From a virus: a stretch of 64,000 nt of DNA. Below the pieces are notes generated by a model. It had not been told where the DNA came from and searched no databases. It worked only from the letters and a program-made list of their open reading frames with translations. Both the position numbers and the translations under genes were made by a program. Position 1 is the stretch's first letter. Every line of letters starts with the position of its first letter. This document shows positions 15,753-24,730 of this stretch, in pieces. The DNA lies in IMG/VR virus record IMGVR_UViG_3300017989_000071, positions 1 through 64,000 of that record. One strand, 5' to 3'.

Positions 15753-17762
15753 TTACGCCGCGAGGAGGTTGTCGATCCAGCACAGGCTGGTCGCCACCTT
15801 CGAGCGGTTCGCGAATTTGACCCGGATTACCTGATCGTGGTCCGGCTCGACTTCGACCGTCACGCCCTCCCACGTATCGTCCACGTCGGAAATGTAGTCG
15901 CTGACGGTATGCTCGGTCAGAGCACCGTCGTCCCATGTGAAGTAGGTCACCTCGATACCGGGCGGGTTGCTCGATCCGTAAGCGGCGTATCCACCCCCCG
16001 CGCTGTTCTTGCGGATCATGGCCGTAACCGCACGCTGACCCGCGCCGAGGGGAATGTCGAAGTAGACCGCCGCGTCGTCGTCGGTCGAATACTGCTCGAT
16101 CCGCGCCGAGTGGTCCAAGCTCAACTTCGTGGAGGGATCGGGTTCGACGTACCCGGCCATCTGGTACAGCTCGGTCGTTTCGTCGTAGGCCGCAACAATC
16201 TGTTTCTCTGCGCCCGGCAGAGCGGTCACCCCGTCGGTGTAGATAAACCGCAAGCGGCTCTCGCTGTCCCGCTGGAGCGTGGTTCCCAAGGCCACGATAT
16301 TGAAGAGCAGAATATCGGTATCGATCAGGGGATCGTCGATGGAGCAGTCGATCAGCATCGCGTCCCCCACCCCCGACCAGCTGATCGTCGCATCCGATGT
16401 CAGAAGCCGCTGAGCGATCTGAAGATTGACGATGGGGACCGGGCCACGGCACCGGCTCGGATCGAGGGACAGCACCACCGCCCCCGCCTCGCCCTCGGCC
16501 ATGTCCACTTGCACGTTGTCGATGCGCAGCTTCTCGGACCCTTGGAAGACCACAATGCCGAATCCGCCGATGAAGAAGGATTCGATGTCGTACAGGTCGA
16601 TGTCGGCGATCCGGTTCTCCACACTCGAAGATGAGCGCGGCATCAAAATCGCCTCGGGGACGAATGCGACACCGCCGCAACCCACGCCCCGGATATTCTC
16701 CCACTCGAAGCCTCGGAAATTTCCGCCGATCACCGAAACCACGCCGAACGTCTGGCTGCCGTAGCCATTGTCCGTCACCACGCAATCGGTGACCTTCAGG
16801 TCGTAGTCGATGGCGGGCAGGCGGTCGAGATAATTGATCGCGGCCAGCCCCGCATCCTGCCCCCGGCAATTCGAGATCGTCAAACCGTCGATGGTATGAT
16901 CGGCGTCCGTCGATCCGAGATTCAGAAGATTCCCGGTCGAGAGCAGACCGTACATCCCGTGCGCCGCGCACTCGTTGAGGAGGAAGCTATCCGCATCCTT
17001 CGTCTCCAGTAGAGCGTGCAACCCGTAGGCATGGCAATTCTGGAGGGTGACGTTATCCGACTCCGGCGCGTTGCCGAGGGAAACCGTATGCCCGCCCGGC
17101 GTACCCGAAAGGGGAAGCCCGAACGCAATGTCGCGGAAGGTCACATAGGAAACCGCCGAGGAAGGTGCCCAAAAATCGTTGTCCTCGTCATTCGTCAGCA
17201 ACAGCGTCGGGACCGTCCGGCCATTCACCGTCTCTTGCGCCGGAGTCCCCCCGCCGGAGTCGTACCACCCACCCGTAATCAGGGCCGGGTTGCCGCTCGA
17301 TCCGCTGAAGGCATCCGTGCCGATCACCCTCCCGGCTGCATCGACCGGGGTAACAACCCGCACGTAACCCGCGCCGGTATCGCTCACGTCCTCGGATTCG
17401 GTCTCGCCGACGTACCGCCCGTAGATCGCGATCCGACCGTTCGCGACGATGGATTGAGACTTGACGATGTAGAGCCGACCGTCGGGACCGATGAGGCCCA
17501 AGCCGTCCACGAAGTCTCCCGGATTTTCGAGATCGGTCGGGACTTCGATATAGCCCTGATCCTTCGTATAGACCGCATTGCCGCCACCCGGCGACTGCGA
17601 CCCGTCGAGCTGGGAACCGAGGATGCGGATTTCGTCCCCCGCCGTGGGCACACCTCCCAACTCCGTCTTGATCTGCGCCCACGTCAGTAGCGGATCGTCC
17701 ACTCCGGTTCCGCCACCGGGCGCGTCCACCCCATTTTCCAAGTCCCAATAGAGCGTTGCCAT
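15753..17762 (-). CDS. Fibre/spike-like beta-helix protein, tandem copy 2 (669 aa)
   Basis: Starts M-A-T-L-Y-W-D-L-E-N-G-V-D-A-P and ends W-I-D-N-L-L-A-A. The N-terminal about 120 and C-terminal about 200 residues closely match the 689-aa product immediately upstream, while the middle is diverged. The middle has repeating short strands with N, G, D and C turns (C-H-A-Y-G, C-A-A-H-G, C-R-G-Q) typical of right-handed parallel beta-helices as in phage tailspikes. The C-terminal block could be a carbohydrate-binding or trimerisation domain. Adsorption or capsid-decoration role is inferred. Confidence 0.7.
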   Translation of the reverse strand: MATLYWDLENGVDAPGGGTGVDDPLLTWAQIKTELGGVPTAGDEIRILGSQLDGSQSPGGGNAVYTKDQGYIEVPTDLENPGDFVDGLGLIGPDGRLYIVKSQSIVANGRIAIYGRYVGETESEDVSDTGAGYVRVVTPVDAAGRVIGTDAFSGSSGNPALITGGWYDSGGGTPAQETVNGRTVPTLLLTNDEDNDFWAPSSAVSYVTFRDIAFGLPLSGTPGGHTVSLGNAPESDNVTLQNCHAYGLHALLETKDADSFLLNECAAHGMYGLLSTGNLLNLGSTDADHTIDGLTISNCRGQDAGLAAINYLDRLPAIDYDLKVTDCVVTDNGYGSQTFGVVSVIGGNFRGFEWENIRGVGCGGVAFVPEAILMPRSSSSVENRIADIDLYDIESFFIGGFGIVVFQGSEKLRIDNVQVDMAEGEAGAVVLSLDPSRCRGPVPIVNLQIAQRLLTSDATISWSGVGDAMLIDCSIDDPLIDTDILLFNIVALGTTLQRDSESRLRFIYTDGVTALPGAEKQIVAAYDETTELYQMAGYVEPDPSTKLSLDHSARIEQYSTDDDAAVYFDIPLGAGQRAVTAMIRKNSAGGGYAAYGSSNPPGIEVTYFTWDDGALTEHTVSDYISDVDDTWEGVTVEVEPDHDQVIRVKFANRSKVATSLCWIDNLLAA

Positions 17763-17774
17763 GATCGTCCCTTA

Positions 17775-19844
17775 TTATGCCGCGAGCAGATTATCGATCC
17801 AGCACAGGCTGGTCGGCACCTTGGAACGGTTCGCGAATTTGACCCGCACGATCTGATCGTGATCGGGATCGACCACCGCCGTCACCGTCTCCCACGAATC
17901 GTCCACATCGGACATGTAGTCGCTGACCACGTTCTCGGTCAAGGCACCGCCATCCCATGTGTAGTAGGTCACCTCGATACCGGGGAGGTTGCTCGACCCG
18001 TAAGGCGCATAGCCGCCACCCCCGCCATTCTTGCGGACCGAAGCGGTGATCGCCCGCTGCCCCGCCGGAAGCGGAATCAGAAACACCACCGGAGTATCGT
18101 CGTCCGCCGAAATCTGATTGATGCGGGTGGACTGAACGAGGCTCACCTTCGTCCCGGCATCCGGCTCCACGTACCCGACCAACTGCGCCTCGCCGGTCGG
18201 GCCGTTGAACCCGGAAACGATCTGCTTCTCGTTCTCGGGCAGCTGCGAAGTCGGGTTGGTATAGAGGAAGCGCATCCGGTTCGGCGCATCGCGTTTGATG
18301 AGGGAAGCAAAGTTGAATTGGGGAGGAAGAGTAAGAATCGTGACATCGGTGCCGATCACCGGATCGGTGATCGAGCAGTCGATCAGCATCATGTCGCCCA
18401 CACCGTCCCACATGATGTTCGTCGGGGTTCCGGGAACGCGCTGACCGAGCGTCACATCGACCACGGGGATCGGCTTGGGATCGCCGCGATCCGGGTCGAA
18501 GGAGATGAACAGGGGGGCACCCGTCGCGCCCTCAATCGTGTCGATCTCGATATTATCCATTCGGAAGCGTTCGCACGACTCCCGAATCCAGACAACCATC
18601 GTTCCGAGCAGGGGATTGTCGTTGCCGCCGAGGATGTCCACGTCGCGAATGTAATTCTCGGTCAGGGCCGAATCCGCGAGCGGGCTGAAAATCGAAGTCA
18701 CCTGAATATCCGGGCCGTAGATGCCAAAAGTCGCGTCCGTCGGGCAGACCATCGTAACCCCGTCGATAGCAAGACCGCGAGCGACGCCCGAGGTTTTGAT
18801 ATAGCCGAAGCCGAAGTTGCCGCCGCCGATCACACCGTTGGAGCTGCAATACACGTCCGAGATCACGATGTCCTCGAAGTAGGACGACTGCGAGGAATCC
18901 CCAAGCGCGACGAGGTAGCCGTTCTGCGCCCGGCAATTCGTAATCGTCAGGCCGCAAATCCATTGCGGGTTCGTGGTGTAGGACTCCTCGGGATACACGT
19001 CGATCATCGAGCCGCTGCTCCCGTTGGGATTACCCTGCCGGGAGCACTCGGTCAACGAGAACTGATCGGTCGCATGGGCGAAGATCAGAGCCTTCGTATC
19101 CTTGGCGTGGCAGTTATGCAGGATGATGTTCGAGGTGGGCACCACGTCTTCGTTCGTCCGCAGGTGAACCAGCGCACCCTCGGCGGTCAGGCCGCCATCC
19201 GGGAAATACCCGATATTCCGGAAGGTGACATAGGAGCTCTCGTCGCTCGGAATCCAGAACGAGTCGTCCACGTCCGCCGCGTCGATCAGGGTCGGGACGA
19301 TGCGCCCGTTCACGGTCTCCTGCGCCGGAGAGCCGCCGTTGTTGTACCACCCGCCCGTAATCGTAACCGGGCTGCCGTCGGAGCCGTTGATCGGATCGGT
19401 GCCGATGTCGCGCCCGGATGTCTGGACCACCTGCAACCGGCGAACCACACCCGCACCCGTATCGGTCACATCCTCGGACACCGTGGCCCCTTGGTACAGG
19501 CCGTAGATCGTGATCTCGCCGCTGGCAACGATGTCCTGATCGTAAACCCGGTACAGCCGACCGTCGGGTCCGATGATCGCCATATCCTCATCGTAGAGCG
19601 TCGGGTTGGTCAGGTCGTTCGGAACCTGAATGACAGCGGAGCCTTGGGTATAGACCGCATTGCCGCCGCCGTTGGAATTGTCGCCCTGAATCTGGGGAGA
19701 CATGATGCGGATTTCGTCGCCGGGTCCGGGCACACCCCCCAACTCGGTCTTGATCTGTGCCCACGTCAGAAGCGGATCGGCGGGGGTCGTCCCACCCGCA
19801 GGCGCATCCACTCCGTTTTCCAAATCCCAATATAGAATCGACAT
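17775..19844 (-). CDS. Fibre/spike-like beta-helix protein, tandem copy 1 (689 aa)
   Basis: Begins M-S-I-L-Y-W-D-L-E-N-G-V-D-A-P and shares conserved ends with the 669-aa copy, 12 bases away. The diverged centre contains beta-helix-like repeats (N-C-H-A-K-D-T, E-C-S-R-Q-G, N-C-R-A-Q-N). Conserved ends and variable middle suggest two proteins sharing an attachment and an assembly domain but differing in surface, as in receptor-binding or glycan-cutting spikes. No catalytic motif was identified. Confidence 0.7.
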   Translation of the reverse strand: MSILYWDLENGVDAPAGGTTPADPLLTWAQIKTELGGVPGPGDEIRIMSPQIQGDNSNGGGNAVYTQGSAVIQVPNDLTNPTLYDEDMAIIGPDGRLYRVYDQDIVASGEITIYGLYQGATVSEDVTDTGAGVVRRLQVVQTSGRDIGTDPINGSDGSPVTITGGWYNNGGSPAQETVNGRIVPTLIDAADVDDSFWIPSDESSYVTFRNIGYFPDGGLTAEGALVHLRTNEDVVPTSNIILHNCHAKDTKALIFAHATDQFSLTECSRQGNPNGSSGSMIDVYPEESYTTNPQWICGLTITNCRAQNGYLVALGDSSQSSYFEDIVISDVYCSSNGVIGGGNFGFGYIKTSGVARGLAIDGVTMVCPTDATFGIYGPDIQVTSIFSPLADSALTENYIRDVDILGGNDNPLLGTMVVWIRESCERFRMDNIEIDTIEGATGAPLFISFDPDRGDPKPIPVVDVTLGQRVPGTPTNIMWDGVGDMMLIDCSITDPVIGTDVTILTLPPQFNFASLIKRDAPNRMRFLYTNPTSQLPENEKQIVSGFNGPTGEAQLVGYVEPDAGTKVSLVQSTRINQISADDDTPVVFLIPLPAGQRAITASVRKNGGGGGYAPYGSSNLPGIEVTYYTWDGGALTENVVSDYMSDVDDSWETVTAVVDPDHDQIVRVKFANRSKVPTSLCWIDNLLAA

Positions 19845-19859
19845 CTTGCTCTCCGTTCG

Positions 19860-21581
19860 TTAGGGCGTACACCCATTGACGAGGGTGAAGTTGATCCGGC
19901 CCGAGAGCCGCGATCCTTTGGTCTGTTCTCCCTTGGCAACCGCCCGGTAGGTTCCACTAGGCGGGCAAACCACGGTGTAGGTATCGCTGGCCGATGGAAC
20001 GGAGAAATCGCTATCCACCGGCTCGACTTTGAAACTGTACTGAATCGGCGATCCGCCGAAGCACTCGGTCGATCCCGCTCCCACGGTCAACTCCAGACCC
20101 GGATCGCTCGCACCGTCCACATAGCAGCTCCGCACTTCGTACCCCTCGTTCAGCGGATCGGGGTAGCAGCGCGTCACGCTCCCTGCATTCGTGGTGATCG
20201 ACTCGATCCACACCTCTTGGGGAATATCGTCGCAGGGGATCACCGCCTGATCGAGCACGATGTCCCGATAGTAGGCTCCACCCGACGCCAAGGCCGGATC
20301 GAGGAGCTGGTCGATCTGCCCGAACCGGCTCCCATCGAAATTGATGAAGCGGATATTGATCGTGTCCCACGGCGGCCCGCTGATCGGGGGGTCGATGCAG
20401 AAGCCCGTCGTCGTCACCGCGTACAGCCCGTAGCTGTACGGATTGCGGGGATGCTCCGGGGCGAGGTAGGAAACGTAGGTCTCCGCATTCACCCGCCAGT
20501 GCATCACATCGTCGGCCTCTTCGTCCCGCCACGTCAGCATGACCAAGTTATCGCTGAAGGCTGGAGAGATGCCGTCCTCGTCCACTACCAACCCCCACAG
20601 GAAATACTCTTGGGGATAGTCCACCTCGGAATCGCATCCGCGAACCCAGCGGGCCGTGAACGAGCTCTCGGTCGTCTGGTAGGGCATCCCGTAGGTTCCC
20701 GCTCCCGAACCGACCGCCGGGTAGCCGAAAATGTCGTCGCCCTCCACCCGCAGGTTCAGGCTCCCCCCACCCCATTGATCCGTATCGTAGGCGGTGAGAT
20801 CGAGCCACCCGTCGATCTGGCAGAGACCGATCAGATTCAGCGATCCCGTCCCGTCCCCGGCCACCGAGAGGTACGCCGAGGGGAACGTCGCGTGCGGCCC
20901 GTCACCGAACGCGGACCCTCGGGTGATCGAGTAGTCCGGACTCGCGGCGGTTCCGCCTCGCCAGAAGGTAACCGTCTCGTAGGCCGTCGGACCGTCCAGC
21001 GAGGGGTAGTCGGGATTGCTCCCGGTTATAAACATGCCCGAGTCGAAGCGGATCACCTTCCCCGCCAGCACCGCTTCGCAGGTGCCTTCTTCGAGGATGA
21101 TGTCCGGCTGAACCGGAAGCGTGATCCCAAACCCGGCCAACGGGAAGTCCCCGTCGGCGAACAGATCAGTCTCCACCGAGTACGTCGCACCGTCCGAGGA
21201 TCGCACCGAAGAGATTTCAAGGTGCATCGCCTCTCCGCTCCACTCCCGCTGACAAAGCAGGCCGGTGTCGATGCGGAACGAGTACGCCGATCCCGTCCAG
21301 TAGTAATCCAGCGCATCGTCGGCGAGGGTGTAGGTCTCGCCGGGGTAACCGATGAGCCAGAGCGTCGCCTCGAAGGTGTCACCGGTCCCAATGTTCGGTC
21401 GGGCACCCGAGGAAGGCAAACCCGCTCCCGCCTCATCCGCCGTCCAGTAACGCACCGGGCCGTCGTAGACGATCCGCGCATCGGGAAAGGGGCAGGCGTT
21501 GGCGCAGATCACCGTCATGCAAAGCGCAAACCCGGTCATTGCCAGCGCGATAATCAGCCATGTAATCCGTTTCGGGAGCAC
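19860..21581 (-). CDS. Large protein with signal peptide (573 aa), unknown
   Basis: N-terminus M-L-P-K-R followed by a hydrophobic core (about residues 6-24) and a plausible signal-peptidase-I site A-N-A/C near residue 29. The mature part is beta-rich, with many Tyr, Gly and paired Cys, like an extracellular multidomain protein. The start overlaps the stop of the upstream 122-aa gene. Exported phage proteins are uncommon; it could coat or modify the infected cell surface, or the segment may anchor a virion protein in the membrane during assembly. No family recognised. Confidence 0.6.
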   Translation of the reverse strand: MLPKRITWLIIALAMTGFALCMTVICANACPFPDARIVYDGPVRYWTADEAGAGLPSSGARPNIGTGDTFEATLWLIGYPGETYTLADDALDYYWTGSAYSFRIDTGLLCQREWSGEAMHLEISSVRSSDGATYSVETDLFADGDFPLAGFGITLPVQPDIILEEGTCEAVLAGKVIRFDSGMFITGSNPDYPSLDGPTAYETVTFWRGGTAASPDYSITRGSAFGDGPHATFPSAYLSVAGDGTGSLNLIGLCQIDGWLDLTAYDTDQWGGGSLNLRVEGDDIFGYPAVGSGAGTYGMPYQTTESSFTARWVRGCDSEVDYPQEYFLWGLVVDEDGISPAFSDNLVMLTWRDEEADDVMHWRVNAETYVSYLAPEHPRNPYSYGLYAVTTTGFCIDPPISGPPWDTINIRFINFDGSRFGQIDQLLDPALASGGAYYRDIVLDQAVIPCDDIPQEVWIESITTNAGSVTRCYPDPLNEGYEVRSCYVDGASDPGLELTVGAGSTECFGGSPIQYSFKVEPVDSDFSVPSASDTYTVVCPPSGTYRAVAKGEQTKGSRLSGRINFTLVNGCTP

Positions 21582-21582
21582 G

Positions 21583-21951
21583 TCACCTCTTCCGCTTCGC
21601 CTTCGTCTTCATCTTCGACTTGGCCTCGGTTTTCGGTTTGCCCGGATTCACGAGGAACGACCCGCCGATCTGCTTGCTCACCTGAGCGTTCAATTCGGCA
21701 ATCGCGTCGATCTGCTCTTCGGTCAGATCGTAGGCCACGTGATCGGTACAACGCAGTTTCTCCACGCACTCGTGCCAGATCGCTTCTTCGATCAGGGCGT
21801 CCGGGAGATCGCGGTCGTAGGAAATGACCTCCTTCACCACATCGATCATCGCGTAGCAGGGCGTGCCGTCTTCCCGCTGGAGCCGCTGGACACCCTTCAG
21901 GGCGAACCACTGGTTGCCGAGCTGAAGGCGCGTCTTCTTCAGGCGAGCCAT
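21583..21951 (-). CDS. Small protein with a degenerate HExxH-like element (122 aa)
   Basis: ATG 21951 directly follows the TGA of the wHTH gene. Around residue 58 the sequence reads A-I-W-H-E-C-V-E-K, followed by L-T-E-E-Q-I-D-A-I-A-E-L-N. The layout resembles small phage minimal metallopeptidase-like proteins (L-x-H-E-x-x-H then E-E-Q-V-x-x-L-A), but the second His is replaced, so catalysis is doubtful. The C-terminal 30 residues are Lys/Arg-rich. Confidence 0.5.
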   Translation of the reverse strand: MARLKKTRLQLGNQWFALKGVQRLQREDGTPCYAMIDVVKEVISYDRDLPDALIEEAIWHECVEKLRCTDHVAYDLTEEQIDAIAELNAQVSKQIGGSFLVNPGKPKTEAKSKMKTKAKRKR

Positions 21952-21952
21952 C

Positions 21953-22216
21953 TCAGACCTCGATCCGGTAGACGGGGACAAAGCGGCGAATCCCATCCCG
22001 GCTGTTTCGGGGCACCCGCTCGCAGCGCAGCACCCCGGCCTCTTCGCACATATCGAGCAGCTTGCGAACCTTGTACTCGGTCAGCCCGAGACCTCGCATC
22101 AACTGCTTCATCGTCAGACCCCGCGATTCGCCCTCGCGGTAGTATTCGTCTTCGAGCTCTTGCAGGTATCCGGCCAACTGCTCGACCGTGAGCTCGCCAT
22201 CCGGTTTCTTCGGCAT
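21953..22216 (-). CDS. Winged-helix-like DNA-binding protein (87 aa)
   Basis: Residues about 35-60 (L-T-M-K-Q-L-M-R-G-L-G-L-T-E-Y-K-V-R-K-L-L) look like a helix-turn-helix, followed by E-E-A-G-V-L-R-C-E-R and a basic hairpin (V-P-R-N-S-R-D-G-I-R-R) as in small winged-helix regulators. GGAGG precedes ATG 22216. Together with the control region at 23.0-23.6 kb it may regulate the late operon, which is inference. Confidence 0.6.
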   Translation of the reverse strand: MPKKPDGELTVEQLAGYLQELEDEYYREGESRGLTMKQLMRGLGLTEYKVRKLLDMCEEAGVLRCERVPRNSRDGIRRFVPVYRIEV

Positions 22217-22217
22217 G

Positions 22218-23036
22218 TCACCTCCCCACCTTGTAGATTTTCGGCTGCTTCGGGGCGTAGGTGCGCTTCCGCACCGTAAACGTCCCGTCGTCGAAAATCC
22301 GGATCAGGACGCCCCCCAACTGCGAGACCGACATCGGAGCCTTCTTGTAGACCCATCCCGTCTTGACCTGCCATGCCGGAAGCGTCACCAGTGCCCGACC
22401 TCCCTCCAGCTCGGTAAACGTGTACCGGTGCCGGTGAGATCGAACCTGAAGATCGGGCTGCTTCCACCCCACCCGTCCGTACTCGATGGACTGTGCGGTG
22501 AGCTGCCCTTGGGGAGCCGAGACATCGGTGTGGGGCTGGCCCGTCCCGATGTGGTGGGTGAAGTGAATATGCACCCCACCCACTTCGAGGTTCAACTCGT
22601 AGAAACTGTTCGATCCGGTTTCCTCGTTCAACCGCGCCCCGAGGTGCCAAGCGAGGAAGTCTTCATCCTTCCCTTCGTCACCCACATGGGAGTCGGTGCC
22701 ACGAACCACGAAGAATGCCTTCGCCTTCTCGGCCAGCGGTCGGATCACCGCATCGACCATCTTGACGTGATCCTTCGTGTTCGTCGAGATCAGCTGGGTC
22801 TTCCGATGATGGACTCCCTCGATCAGGTCGCCGTTGGTAACGAGCGTGTAGGGCTGACCCTCCAACTCCTTCGGCAACCACTTCGTGTTGAAGTCTCGCC
22901 AGCATCGGTTGATCCACTGCTGAATCTTATTGGGCCGGTATCGTCCTCCATCATCCAATCGGAACTCGGGGCACAAGGCTGTCACCGAGCCAAGATGAAG
23001 GTCCGAGATGACCAGCACATTCTCTGTGACTTTCAT
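22218..23036 (-). CDS. Calcineurin-like metallophosphoesterase (272 aa)
   Basis: Carries the ordered metal-binding motifs of the family: S-D-L-H-L-G (about 11-16), N-G-D-L-I-E (about 68-73), R-G-T-D-S-H-V-G (about 112-119, a variant of GNHD/E), F-T-H-H (about 158) and S-H-R-H-R (about 200). Such enzymes hydrolyse phosphodi- or monoesters using two metals. Substrate unknown: nucleic acid, cyclic nucleotide or phosphoprotein. It is the first gene downstream of the 580-bp control region, so it is probably the first gene of the late unit. Confidence 0.8.
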   Translation of the reverse strand: MKVTENVLVISDLHLGSVTALCPEFRLDDGGRYRPNKIQQWINRCWRDFNTKWLPKELEGQPYTLVTNGDLIEGVHHRKTQLISTNTKDHVKMVDAVIRPLAEKAKAFFVVRGTDSHVGDEGKDEDFLAWHLGARLNEETGSNSFYELNLEVGGVHIHFTHHIGTGQPHTDVSAPQGQLTAQSIEYGRVGWKQPDLQVRSHRHRYTFTELEGGRALVTLPAWQVKTGWVYKKAPMSVSQLGGVLIRIFDDGTFTVRKRTYAPKQPKIYKVGR

Positions 23037-23618
23037 GCAACGTCCTCTCCGTCAAATTGGCGAAGACCGACATTGCTCTACCATCATCGGGGGTAGGCCC
23101 GAGCCGCCACGGTGCGCAACGGTTAATTGCCCGATCTGTTTGGAGGAAAGGATGCGCGGGCGGCTCGGGCATTGGGCAGCGAAAAAAGGGGCCATCCTCC
23201 CGTCGCCGGTTGGCGGCCCGAATACACACACTTGCTGGTTTGGGATCGTCGATAGGCTTCGCCCAATCGCGCTGTTCCGTACCTCAGCGCGTCGGGCTTA
23301 CTCTACTAAAGACAAATTTGCCGTAAATGTAGTGCGTAAACGCTAGAATACTAGCGATACCGAACGCCTCCGGAAATGGCCTATCCGAATATGCCCTTCC
23401 CGCGTTTCGTAGTAGTATTAACGTCTTACTTAATCCATTGTATACAATCGTCGGATTTTCCTTACCGGCATTATCGATTCGGCTTCCTCCCCCGAATCGA
23501 GTCGATCCCCGATCCGGGCACAGTAAGGCTCCCCACCGAATCGCCAACGATGGGGAGCCTGTCGGGAGGTTGGCGGCTTACGGAAAACCGCCTCGAAAAA
23601 CTCTATCCTTCGGTATCG
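23037..23618. promoter_or_regulatory. 580-bp intergenic control region with six inverted repeats
   Basis: Longest gene-free stretch of the window. It holds: 12-bp inverted repeat 23097-23108/23159-23170 (50-nt loop); CGCTAG-AATA-CTAGCG at 23341-23356; 12-bp palindrome ATTGTATACAAT at 23437-23448; 9-bp stem TCGATTCGG/CCGAATCGA at 23474-23500 with an SD-like GGGAGGAAG in the loop on the minus strand; hairpins at 23527-23559 and 23572-23592. The centre (23290-23460) is AT-rich. No coding frame is convincing. It separates the accessory block from the virion block, so a promoter/operator cluster or replication origin is likely. Confidence 0.55.
23527..23592 (-). terminator. Tandem hairpins after the accessory operon
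   Basis: Two stems on the transcript just after the stop at 23619: GGCGG...CCGCC (23572-23592) and GGCTCCCCA...TGGGGAGCC (23527-23559, 9 bp). Their position at the end of a gene run and before a gene-free region supports a terminator; neither has a long U-tract. Confidence 0.5.
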
Positions 23619-24002
23619 TCAATGGCTGTAATGCGCCGTCATCACCCATCCCGTTTCCGTTTCTCGCGGGTCCATCCCGAACACCTCCATCATCGGTTTC
23701 AGGGCATCCTTCCAATCGAGATTCACCTTGGGAATCGAGACCACCTTATGCCCCCAATCCACCACCTCCCGACTCGCCTCAACCACGAAGGCCAACCCGC
23801 AGTCTTCCTCCTCATCGTCGGCCCCTGACCACTGGTGACGCACTCCCCTTGCGAGGGCTTGCTCGATCCGGTTTCCGATCCCCTCCTCATACTCCGCTTC
23901 GCTGAAGCAGGCCACACCCCACTCCTCCAGTTTTTCGGTCGCCACTTCTGGCGGTACGATGAACCCATACCCGATGCTGGCATCCACGCACATCCCCATC
24001 AT
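23619..24002 (-). CDS. Conserved-looking small protein, unknown (127 aa)
   Basis: Acidic protein beginning M-M-G-M-C-V-D-A-S-I-G-Y-G-F. AAAGGACGGA precedes ATG 24002. The alternating hydrophobic pattern suggests a compact alpha/beta fold. Last gene of the accessory block before the control region. No family recognised. Confidence 0.6.
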   Translation of the reverse strand: MMGMCVDASIGYGFIVPPEVATEKLEEWGVACFSEAEYEEGIGNRIEQALARGVRHQWSGADDEEEDCGLAFVVEASREVVDWGHKVVSIPKVNLDWKDALKPMMEVFGMDPRETETGWVMTAHYSH

Positions 24003-24059
24003 TCCGTCCTTTCATCCTTCCTCACCTGATCGTCATCGGACTCGATCTTGATCCCCACC

Positions 24060-24419
24060 TCACGCCTCCCACATCGACGGATGGCAATCACGGACCGAGT
24101 GGAACCATGCTTCAATCGCGGCGAGCCACAGGTCGGGATCGTGCTCGCTCCAAATCTCGATTCGTCCCCTGCGATAGTCCACCTTTCCCCCCGGATGATA
24201 CACGTCCCCCACGATTGAGGAATTGCCATCGTCCGTCGCGAAGAACCCACCCTGTTCGGGGGGCACCTGTAGGGAGAGCGAGCCGGGCCGAATCTCACCC
24301 CCCACCTCGGCAATCAGATAGCGCAACTCCGGTCTCCCTAGAATCCCATCCACCTTACCCTTCTCGACAAGCCGAACGCCGCACCACCCCCGCAGATAAT
24401 TTCTCGTTGTTCGGTCCAT
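24060..24419 (-). CDS. Small unknown protein (119 aa)
   Basis: Beta-rich protein with basic N-terminus (M-D-R-T-T-R-N-Y-L-R). AAAAGGAGAAGG precedes ATG 24419. No motif recognised. Between it and the next gene is a 56-base gap that holds a possible 19-codon GTG frame, too short to call. Confidence 0.55.
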   Translation of the reverse strand: MDRTTRNYLRGWCGVRLVEKGKVDGILGRPELRYLIAEVGGEIRPGSLSLQVPPEQGGFFATDDGNSSIVGDVYHPGGKVDYRRGRIEIWSEHDPDLWLAAIEAWFHSVRDCHPSMWEA

Positions 24420-24434
24420 CTCACCCTTCTCCTT

Positions 24435-24701
24435 TTAGCCATCTCCCGTGATCCGCATGACCTGCTCCTTGATCGACTGATCCACCTCCGTCGGGGTAGG
24501 CCGAACCGGGAACGATCCCTCCTCCCCATGCAGGAAGATCGCGGCCTTGCAATCGCGAAACCGATCCTTCTCCCTCAGCGTCGTCGGGATGTCTTCCGCC
24601 GGGTAGTACCGCGTAACCGCCTTGATCTGCGTCGGGTCGAAAAACTGCCCGTCCACCTCCACCGTCAGGTAGACCGGCGGGCCTGTCAAATAGGTATACA
24701 T
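24435..24701 (-). CDS. Small unknown protein (88 aa)
   Basis: Strong AAGGAGAAGGT ribosome site before ATG 24701. Short alpha/beta protein starting M-Y-T-Y-L-T-G-P-P, with no Cys pair or membrane segment. Function unknown; it sits in a run of small accessory genes. Confidence 0.55.
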   Translation of the reverse strand: MYTYLTGPPVYLTVEVDGQFFDPTQIKAVTRYYPAEDIPTTLREKDRFRDCKAAIFLHGEEGSFPVRPTPTEVDQSIKEQVMRITGDG

Positions 24702-24730
24702 ACCTTCTCCTTATTCATACTCCTCGTCTC

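Noticed and set aside
15103-16971. 622-codon minus-strand frame overlapping the acidic-linker and spike genes
   Set aside because: Out-of-frame Arg/Gly-rich shadow of two well-supported genes in another frame of the same strand.
17859-19835. 658-codon + strand frame opposite the 689-aa spike gene
   Set aside because: Antisense shadow; the minus frame has conserved ends shared with its tandem paralogue.
23284-23547. 87-codon minus-strand frame in the control region
   Set aside because: No ribosome site, and it runs through several perfect inverted repeats; protein pattern not convincing.
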